In this document: positions 23,405 to 28,776 of the stretch, in pieces
How positions within the stretch are numbered: the stretch's first letter is position 1
Layout of the letters: each line of letters begins with the position of its first letter
Origin: JANOQP01 sp044227705
GTDB taxonomy: Bacteria > Bacteroidota > Bacteroidia > Chitinophagales > Saprospiraceae
Length of the DNA: 28,776 nucleotides
Assembly: GCA_044227705.1 (NCBI GenBank)
Contig: JBGAWE010000029.1
Coordinates: 1-28,776 of the forward strand
Direction: 5' to 3'
Program-made: the position numbers and the translations under genes
The notes under the pieces: model-generated
The model's database searches: none
What the model saw: only the letters and a program-made list of their open reading frames with translations
What the model was told of the DNA's origin: nothing

Positions 23405-23773
23405 TCAGCCCTTTTTGCCTTTTGTCTTTGAGCTTTTGCCTTCCAGTTTGGGCGGCAGTGTATCGACGTGGGCCTTTGCCTTTCGGACGATGTCGGCCAA
23501 AACCGCGTCGTCGTCCCAGCCGTCGGGTTCGATGAAGACCCAGCCGCGCATCGGCTTCGAGGTGAAGTCCATCGGCCGGGCGTAGGGTTTTGCGAGAAGC
23601 TCGGCCTCCAGTTCCGGGTTGCAGCGGACGACGAGGAGGTCTTTGTTCGGCCCGCAGACCATATTGCCGTTGACGAGGTAGGCGATGCCGCCGAACATCG
23701 GCTTCTTGGTCAGGCCCGCCCAGTTGGCGGAGAGATCGTCCATTTTTTGTTCGAGCGCGCGGCTGAAAGCCAT
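23405..23773 (-). CDS. TfoX N-terminal domain protein
   Basis: A 122-residue TfoX/Sxy N-terminal domain protein, seen in KKPMFGGIAYLVNGNMVCGPNKDLLVVR (about 23-50) and PMDFTSKPMRGWVFIEPDG. The full-length competence regulator TfoX has a second C-terminal domain; here only the N-terminal one exists, followed by a Lys/Ser-rich tail (KLEGKSSKTKGKKG). Stand-alone copies are frequent in Bacteroidota and are not known to control competence. It converges with the beta-helix gene (6 bp apart) and is divergent from a GNAT gene across an AT-rich 80-bp gap that probably holds both promoters. Confidence 0.88.
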   Translation of the reverse strand: MAFSRALEQKMDDLSANWAGLTKKPMFGGIAYLVNGNMVCGPNKDLLVVRCNPELEAELLAKPYARPMDFTSKPMRGWVFIEPDGWDDDAVLADIVRKAKAHVDTLPPKLEGKSSKTKGKKG

Positions 23774-23853
23774 AAGAAAGCTGTATTTATTTGTGGCGAA
23801 TTTCGATTGAGATTCTATTTTACAAAAACAATCCAGTAATATTTTAAAACAAA

Positions 23854-24357
23854 ATGGTCAAAATCATCGACTACTCCCCCGAGCACCTCGAAGTCTGGAA
23901 GCAGTTGAACATCGACTGGATTGCTCGTGACTACGACGTGGAAGACGTCGACATCGAGACGTTGAGCTTTCCCGAAAAACACTTTCTCGACGGCGGCGGG
24001 GCCATCCACCTCGCCGAATTGGCTGGGAGAATTGTCGGCACGGTCGCGCTCCAGCCGTTCGGAAACGACGAATACGAGCTAGCCAAGATGACCGTCGCCG
24101 AAGGCATGCGGGGTCTGAAGATCGGAGAAAAGCTCGGCGTCGCCTGCCTCGAACGGGCGCAGGAAATCGGGGCGAAAAAGGTCTTCCTGTTCTCGAACAC
24201 GAAGGCTTGGCAGGCATTGAACCTTTATTTCAAGCTCGGCTTCCGCGTCTGCCATTTGGGCGACGAGTTCAAGCGGGCGAACATTAAGATGGAGATTGAA
24301 TTGCCCGTCGCCATCGTATCGGCCGGTGATGAGGCACTCGGCAGATTTTTCTGCTAA
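23854..24357 (+). CDS. GNAT family N-acetyltransferase
   Basis: A 167-residue GNAT enzyme. It contains the strand and loop YELAKMTVAEGMRGLKIGEKLGVACLERA (about 75-101), in which RGLKIG is the acetyl-CoA-binding loop, and a downstream SNTKAWQALNLYFKLGFRV, typical motif B. The N-terminus KIIDYSPEHLEVWKQLNIDWI is similar to MarR-fused or stand-alone acetyltransferases acting on small metabolites; no substrate can be named. The DinB-family gene begins 4 bp after its stop, so both are likely one unit. The upstream region (23774-23853) is AT-rich. Confidence 0.9.
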   Translation: MVKIIDYSPEHLEVWKQLNIDWIARDYDVEDVDIETLSFPEKHFLDGGGAIHLAELAGRIVGTVALQPFGNDEYELAKMTVAEGMRGLKIGEKLGVACLERAQEIGAKKVFLFSNTKAWQALNLYFKLGFRVCHLGDEFKRANIKMEIELPVAIVSAGDEALGRFFC

Positions 24358-24361
24358 AAAA

Positions 24362-24811
24362 ATGGCAGATAGACTTTGTGAAGAAATCGACCGGTGGCTG
24401 CCGTTGCTCGAAAAAATCACAGAGGAACAGGCCTCCGGAAAACGGGCCGACGGCGGCTGGTCAGCAAAAGAAGTCGTCGGCCACCTTATCGACTCGGCTT
24501 GCAACAACCACCAGAAATGGATTCGGGCGGCGCAGCTCCCCGGCTCGAAGTTCCCCGGCTACGACGCGGACTTCTGGGTTGCAAGGAGTGACTGGCGAAA
24601 ACACGAGTGGGCTGACCTTCTCGAACTTTTGGAAGCATATCAGTGGGCTCTCGTCGAGGTTGCCAGTTCGATGCCGAAGGAATGGTGGTCAAACGAGCTT
24701 GAGATTGTCGGCAGTTATCGGGCAACACTCGGGTACATGATGGATGATTATGTGGAACATTTCAACCACCATCTATCAGAAGTTTTTTCCAGAAATTTTT
24801 CTACAAAATGA
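24362..24811 (+). CDS. DinB-family (DUF664-like) four-helix protein
   Basis: A 149-residue DinB/YfiT-like protein. Such proteins fold as a four-helix bundle holding a metal through three histidines. Candidate ligands here are the His in EVVGHLIDSACNNHQKW (about 39) and in DDYVEHFNHHLSEV near the C-terminus. Recognisable family blocks are GGWSAKEVVGHLIDS and GYMMDDYVEHFNHH. I chose the ATG at 24362 over an upstream in-frame one at 24296, because it follows the GNAT stop by 4 bp and fits the family start. These proteins include bacillithiol transferases and hydrolases of unknown substrate. It converges with the dedA-like gene (32 bp). Confidence 0.85.
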   Translation: MADRLCEEIDRWLPLLEKITEEQASGKRADGGWSAKEVVGHLIDSACNNHQKWIRAAQLPGSKFPGYDADFWVARSDWRKHEWADLLELLEAYQWALVEVASSMPKEWWSNELEIVGSYRATLGYMMDDYVEHFNHHLSEVFSRNFSTK

Positions 24812-24843
24812 TTCATAGGCGGCGATAGAACTTCACAGTAACA

Positions 24844-25482
24844 CTACTTTTTGAACCGCGATTTAATAACGCCAATGATTGCAGGCATGATCGAAACAAC
24901 AATGATGGAGTAGACGACAACCTCGAAGTTGTTTTTGATGATTGGAATCTGCCCGAAAAAGTAGCCAGCCAAAGTCAGCGTCGGAACCCAGAGCAACGCC
25001 CCGGCGATGCAAAAGGCGATGAATCGCCCGTATCGCATCTCCCCCACCCCGGCCACGAACGGCGCAAACGTCCGCACGATGGGCATGAAGCGGGCCATGA
25101 TGAGTGTCTTGCCGCCGTGCTTTTCATAGAACTCGTGGGTCTGCTCCACGTACTTCTTTTTCATGAACCAGAAGTCGCGGTCGAAGACGCGCTTGCCGAG
25201 CTTTTTGCCGAAGAAATAGTTGAGGTTGTCGCCCAAAAAAGCGGCGCATATCAACAGAGGAATCAATAGCCAGACATTCAGGATGCCTGTTTTTGCAATG
25301 AGCGCACCAGCGGCGAATAGGAGCGAGTCGCCGGGCAAAAAGGGCCAAATCACCAATCCTGTCTCACAGAAAATGATGGCGAATAGGATGGCGTAGCTCG
25401 TCACCTGATACTCGGCCATCAGCGCGTCGAGGTGGGCGACGGGATGAAGAATGAAGTCGATGATGGCGTGGATGAAGTCCAT
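24844..25482 (-). CDS. DedA-family inner-membrane protein
   Basis: A 212-residue polytopic DedA (SNARE-associated/VTT) protein, probably a proton-coupled lipid-carrier flippase of the UptA/PetA type or a related transporter. Marks of the family are ETGLVIWPFLPGDSLLF (E40 to F56) and ARFMPIVRTFAPFVAGVGEMRY, with the RxxPxxR core at 131-137. Hydrophobic segments also lie near 30-40, 50-80 and 150-205. It is downstream of yggS by 21 bp and is probably the last gene of pyrH-yggS-dedA. It converges with the DinB-family gene; the 32-bp gap shows no obvious terminator. The lipid carried is not known here. Confidence 0.92.
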   Translation of the reverse strand: MDFIHAIIDFILHPVAHLDALMAEYQVTSYAILFAIIFCETGLVIWPFLPGDSLLFAAGALIAKTGILNVWLLIPLLICAAFLGDNLNYFFGKKLGKRVFDRDFWFMKKKYVEQTHEFYEKHGGKTLIMARFMPIVRTFAPFVAGVGEMRYGRFIAFCIAGALLWVPTLTLAGYFFGQIPIIKNNFEVVVYSIIVVSIMPAIIGVIKSRFKK

Positions 25483-25503
25483 TTCTGTTGATTTTGTGGG
25501 TTT

Positions 25504-26157
25504 TCAGGTTCGCCTCCCGAAAAGGAGGCTGCCGATTCTCACCATCGTCGCCCCCTCTTCGAGCGCGATGTCATAGTCGCCGGACATTCCCATCGAGATT
25601 TCGTTGAACTCGGGGCGGTCGGCGAAAAACTCAGTTTTCAATCGCTCAAAAATCTCTTTCAATCGGCGGAACTCGCGGTGAACCTGGCCCCGGTCTTCGG
25701 TGAAAGTGGCCATGCCCATCACACCGCGAATCCGGGTGTTTTTTAAAGCTGAAAACTCGGGCGAGTGGAGCATCTCGAAGGCCTCTTTTTCCTCGAAGCC
25801 GAACTTCGATTCCTCCGCCGCGATGTGGAACTGGAAGAGGCAATCTATTTTCTTACCGAGCTTAACGGCCTCATTGTCAATGGCTTGGAGCAATTTGAAG
25901 CTGTCGACGGAGTGAATCAGGCTGGCGAGCGCGACGGCTTGGCGGGCCTTGTTCGTCTGCAAGTGGCCGATGAGATGCCAGTCAATGTCGGAAGGGAGGA
26001 GCGGCTGTTTTTCGGCAAGCTCCTGAACCCTGTTCTCCCCGAAAACGCGCTGGCCGAGGTCGTAAAGCCGCCTGATTTCCTCGACGGGCTGCGTCTTCGA
26101 GACGGCGACGAGGCGGGCGTTGAACGGGGCCAGTTTGGAAAGGATTTCGCCGAGCAT
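25504..26157 (-). CDS. yggS: YggS-type PLP homeostasis protein
   Basis: A 217-residue PLP-binding protein of the YggS/PROSC family, which controls free pyridoxal phosphate. The PLP lysine is K21 in VAVSKTQP. Further hallmarks are FGENRVQEL, WHLIGHLQTNKAR, HSVDSFKLL and the C-terminal MGMSGDYDIALEEGATMVRIG. The open frame continues upstream, but the ATG at 26157 is the natural start and overlaps the pyrH stop as ATGA (26154-26157 read on the minus strand, sharing one base). The length agrees with short bacterial YggS proteins. Its cotranscription with pyrH and the DedA-family gene is an inference from spacing. Confidence 0.93.
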   Translation of the reverse strand: MLGEILSKLAPFNARLVAVSKTQPVEEIRRLYDLGQRVFGENRVQELAEKQPLLPSDIDWHLIGHLQTNKARQAVALASLIHSVDSFKLLQAIDNEAVKLGKKIDCLFQFHIAAEESKFGFEEKEAFEMLHSPEFSALKNTRIRGVMGMATFTEDRGQVHREFRRLKEIFERLKTEFFADRPEFNEISMGMSGDYDIALEEGATMVRIGSLLFGRRT

Positions 26158-26872
26158 CAGTCCTTTACAAGGGTACCGACCCGGCCGCCGGTGGCGATGC
26201 TGCGCAGGTTGTCGGGGTTGTTGATGTCGAAAACGATAATGGGCATGTTCTGCTCTTGGCAAAGGGTGAAGGCGGTCATGTCCATCACTTCGAGGCCCAT
26301 CGAGATGGCTTGGTGGAAGGTCAGTTTCTCGAATTTCTTGGCTGATTTGTCCTTCTCCGGGTCGGCGGTGTAGATGCCGTCGACGCGGGTGCCTTTCAGT
26401 ATCACGTCGGCCTGAATCTCGTTTGCGCGGAGCGCGGCGGCCGAATCTGTGGTGAAGTAGGGACTGCCCGTGCCCGCGCCGAAGATGACGACGCGTCGCT
26501 TTTCGAGGTGCCGTATGGCGCGACGGCGGATGTACGGCTCGGCGATCTGCTCCATTTTGATGGCCGTCATCAGACGGGTGTAGACGCCGAGGTTTTCGAG
26601 GGCGGATTGAGGGCCATGCCGTTGATGACCGTTGCCATCATGCCCATGAAGTCGCCGGTGACGGGTTCGATGCCGGTCGCGTCGGCCTGCAGGCCCCGGA
26701 AGATGTTGCCGCCGCCGATGACCACCGCGACCTCGCAGCCGAGTTCTTGGAGGTCTCTTATCTGCTCGGCGTAGTGGCGCAGCATCGACGGCTCGATTCC
26801 GAACTGTTTGCGGCCCATGAGGCTTTCGCCGCTCAATTTCAGGAGGATTCTCTTGTATGTAAGGTCTGGCAT
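26157..26872 (-). CDS. pyrH: Uridylate kinase PyrH, frameshifted
   Basis: UMP kinase, which converts UMP to UDP; expected length about 238 residues. The N-terminal part (MPDLTYKRILLKLSGESLMG, VAVVIGGGNIFRG) ends in one frame at VINGMAL. The C-terminal part (MTAIKMEQIAEPYIRRRAIRHLEKRRVVIFGAGTG, DIILKGT-type KGTRVDGIYTADPEKD) is in another. Adding one G near 26609 (CTCAATCC to CTCCAATCC on the coding strand) restores the expected MALQSALENLGVYTRLMTAIK. The enzyme is essential, so this is almost certainly a sequence error. The start at 26872 follows family practice; an upstream in-frame ATG at 26896 also exists. Its stop overlaps the yggS start. Confidence 0.93.
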
Positions 26873-26916
26873 AGCTGTGTCTTTATCCGTGCGCAATCAA
26901 AGGCCAAAAGTCAATC

Positions 26917-26953
26917 CAAAAAAAGAGCGAACCGGAAAACCGATTCGCTCTTT
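26917..26953 (-). terminator. Intrinsic terminator of the rpsB-tsf operon
   Basis: A 10-bp stem pairs AAAGAGCGAA (26922-26931) with TTCGCTCTTT (26944-26953). Read on the minus strand a run of seven T follows (A run at 26918-26924). It begins 7 nt after the corrected tsf stop, and the tsf frame as sequenced would instead end inside the stem. It separates tsf from pyrH, so pyrH probably has its own promoter in the 88-bp gap. Confidence 0.85.
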
Positions 26954-26959
26954 CAATCA

Positions 26960-27796
26960 TCAAAGCCCGACGCGGACGAAGCCGCTGACCGTAAGCTCCT
27001 TGTCGAGGAGCGCAGGTACTGGTCGACCGTCACCGAGTTGTCCTTCACGAATTTCTGCGAGAGGAGCGTGTTCTCCTGGAAGAACTTGTTCAAACGCCCC
27101 TCGGCGATCTTGTCGAGCATGGCCTCGGGCTTGCCCTCGCTGGGTGGGCGAGCCTCGCGGCCGATTTCCATTTCTTTGGCGATGATGGATTCCGGCACGT
27201 CGTCCTTTGAGACCGAGACCGGCCCCATCGCGGCGACCTGCATGGCCACCGAGCGGGCGGCCTCCTCGAAAGCGTTCTCGCGCTTGTTGACGGCGAGGAG
27301 AACGCCGAGCTTGTTGTTGCTGTGGTTGTACGGCACGACCTGCGCACCGGTGATGCGGGCATAATGGCCCAGCTCGATTTTCTCGCCGATGGTGCCGTTC
27401 AGCTCGCCCACTTTCTCGGCGATGGAGAGGCCGGGGCCGAATTCCATGGTGCGGAGCTCGTCAATGTTCTCGGGGAAATTGTCGACGGCGGCTTGCGCAA
27501 TCCGGTTGGCAACGGCGACGAAGCTCTCGTTGCGGGCCACGAAATCGGTCTCGCAGTTGAGCGAGACGATGATGCCGCGGGTCTGGTTGGGCAGCGTGAG
27601 GGCGACGACGACGCCTTCTTTGGCCTCGCGGTCCTCGCGCTTGGCGGCTTTGGCGATCCCTTTTTTGCGGAGGACGTCAACGGCGGCGTCGAAATCGCCA
27701 CCGGCCTCTTCGAGGGCCTTTTTGCAGTCCATCATGCCCGCGCCCATGAACTCGCGCAAGCGGGTGATGTCGGCGAGGGAGACTTTTGTCAGCCAT
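26960..27796 (-). CDS. tsf: Elongation factor Ts, frameshifted
   Basis: EF-Ts, the nucleotide exchange factor for EF-Tu; about 278 residues after correction. Family blocks are LREFMGAGMMDCKKALEEAGGD, DREAKEGVVVAL, SLNCETDFVARNE, GHYARITGAQVV and KFFQENTLLSQKFVKDNSVTVDQYL. Two indels are apparent. Near 27784-27787 the coding strand has AAAA where three A give MADK followed by VSLADITRLREF. Near 27007 one C is missing (CGCTCCTCGAC), and correction gives RSLDKELTVSGFVRVGL and a stop at 26960. That stop lies exactly 7 nt before the terminator stem. It is downstream of rpsB. Both errors are most likely technical. Confidence 0.92.
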
Positions 27797-27834
27797 TTTC
27801 GATTGAATTAGAAAGGTTTTTGAAAAATATGGCC

Positions 27835-28561
27835 TCAACGTGGCCCTTTCGGCAGTGGCCTTTTCTACCTGCGAAGCCTTCGCCGTCTCGCGCTCTGCCA
27901 GGCCTTCTTTGATGCAATCAACGAGGTAGTTCGTGACGAGGGCGATGGACTTGGAGGCGTCGTCGTTGTCGGGATGGCGAAACTGACCTGGTCGGGTCGC
28001 TGTTCGTGTCGACCATGCCGAAGGTTTTCAGGCCGAGGTTCTTGGCCTCGGCGAGCGCGAGGTGCTCGTGCTTGATGTCGACGAGGAAGACAGCCGACGG
28101 CAGCTTGTTCATGTCGGCGATGCCGCCAAGCTGGCGGTCCATCTTGTTGCGCTCGCGCTCCAAAGTGAGGCGCTCCTTTTTGGTCAGGGAGGTCAGCGTC
28201 GTGTCGGCGAGCATGCGCTCGATGTTGTGCATCTTCTTGACCGACTTGCGATGGTCTGGAAGTTGTCATCGAGCACGCAGCCACCGCCTGGCGGACAAGG
28301 GTCCATCTCCGGCGGCGCGGGCGATGACGACGCTCGCGGGTCGCTTCTGCGGCGACGAACATGATTTTCTTCCCGGCCTTCGCCATCGCCTTTGCGGCGT
28401 GGCCGGCGCGTTCGAGGCTGTCGGCCGTGCGGTGCAGGTCGATGATGTGGATGCCCTCAGTTCTATAAAGATGTAGGGCGTTTGCCTGGGTTCCACTTGC
28501 GGCATAGGTGGCCGAAGTGGACACCGGCTTCGAGGAGGTCTTTATAGACTGGCTTTTCCAT
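27835..28561 (-). CDS. rpsB: Ribosomal protein S2, several frameshifts
   Basis: S2 of the small ribosomal subunit. The start is the ATG at 28561 (MEKPVYKDLLEAGVHFGHLCRKWNP). The recognisable segments are spread over three frames: GIHIIDLHRTADSLERAGHAAKAMAKAGKKIMFVA, then MHNIERMLADTTLTSLTKKERLTL, NKMDRQLGGIADMNKLPSAVFLVDI, NLGLKTFGMVDTNSDPT, and near the end DDASKSIALVTNYLVDCIKEGLAER. Single-base gaps are needed near 28477, 28458, 27988 and 27970. The stretch 28245-28345 needs several (the expected WLGGMLDDNFQTIRKS lacks about 5-6 nt). The 3' end is approximate: no stop is read in the last S2 frame before tsf, and I placed the end at a TGA at 27835. The gene lies between rpsI and tsf, as usual in Bacteroidota. 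Confidence 0.85.
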
Positions 28562-28606
28562 TGCGGAAAACTGAATTTTAAAAGGTGAAAGCTGAACCAA
28601 AAACCA

Positions 28607-28776
28607 TCAACGCTTCGAGAATTGGAAGCGGGCGCGCGCCTTGGGCTGGCCGTACTTCTTGCGCTCGACCATGCGGCTGTCGCGGGTGAGGTACTTTTTG
28701 GCCTTGAGCGGGCTGCGCCAGTCGGCGTTCAGCTTGACGAGGGCGCGGCTGATGCCCATCCGAACGGCCTCCGACT
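28607..28776 (-). CDS. rpsI: Ribosomal protein S9, 3' part
   Basis: The C-terminal 56 residues of S9, cut by the window edge. Visible: EAVRMGISRALVKLNADWRSPLKAKKYLTRDSRMVERKKYGQPKARARFQFSKR, ending in the conserved SKR that reaches the P-site tRNA in the ribosome. The stop is TGA at 28607-28609, and rpsB starts 45 bp further on. S9 is normally preceded by rplM, expected outside the window. No frame errors in the visible part. Confidence 0.95.
   Translation of the reverse strand, partial: SEAVRMGISRALVKLNADWRSPLKAKKYLTRDSRMVERKKYGQPKARARFQFSKR

Noticed and set aside
26157..28561. Programmed frameshifting as the reason for the broken pyrH, tsf and rpsB frames
   Set aside because: There are too many sites, in both directions, without slippery heptamers or shared structure; single-base corrections restore standard proteins.
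1..28776. CRISPR arrays, tRNA or rRNA genes, insertion sequences and prophage genes
   Set aside because: Looked for on both strands; no regularly spaced repeats, cloverleaf-like sequences, transposases or integrases were found.

Overview
The window looks like a chromosomal segment of a fairly GC-rich member of the Bacteroidota, most likely of the Saprospiria/Chitinophagia side. This is inferred from gene content: the rpsI-rpsB-tsf / pyrH arrangement at the right end, an LptD–amidase–MCE cluster, NudK, DUF4230 and DUF937 proteins, AT-rich leaders without Shine-Dalgarno sequences, and upstream boxes of the Bacteroidota -7 type (TAnnTTTG, here mostly TACTTTYG). I see no mobile element, CRISPR array, rRNA or tRNA. 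It reads as ordinary housekeeping DNA with several unusual envelope proteins.

Left part (1-11,150). The 3' end of mltG leads into a class I aminotransferase and a strong terminator. A minus-strand pair follows (a DUF4230 membrane protein and a short GluQ-RS-like protein). Divergent from it is a plus-strand run: a DUF58 protein, NudK, a Rieske oxygenase that overlaps nudK by 4 bp, and a short-chain dehydrogenase. A convergent sugar-porter MFS gene and a divergent DUF937-OmpA protein come next, then a terminator, a GNAT enzyme and a small membrane protein.

Middle (11,150-23,400). An HMG-CoA-lyase-like gene converges on a minus-strand run pyrE – M42 aminopeptidase – NlpC/P60-like protein – PA14-OmpA protein. 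The NlpC/P60 protein has lost its catalytic cysteine (DCSGF has become DAAAF) but keeps both histidines. A NUDIX gene diverges from pyrE. The envelope cluster follows: lptD on the minus strand (with one frameshift), and on the plus strand an N-acetylmuramoyl-L-alanine amidase with a SPOR-like tail, an MCE/MlaD protein and a beta-helix protein.

Right part (23,400-28,776). Small enzymes come first (TfoX-N, GNAT, DinB, DedA). Then come the essential minus-strand genes yggS, pyrH, tsf, rpsB and the 3' end of rpsI. A clear intrinsic terminator separates tsf from pyrH. pyrH, tsf and rpsB contain many single-base indels that a simple correction repairs, so this end most likely has poor consensus quality rather than real pseudogenes.

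The points most worth a second look are the cysteine-less NlpC/P60 protein beside a PA14-OmpA protein, the DUF937-TM-OmpA protein without a signal peptide, the GluQ-RS-like protein without zinc ligands, and the Rieske oxygenase with Glu at the bridging position.
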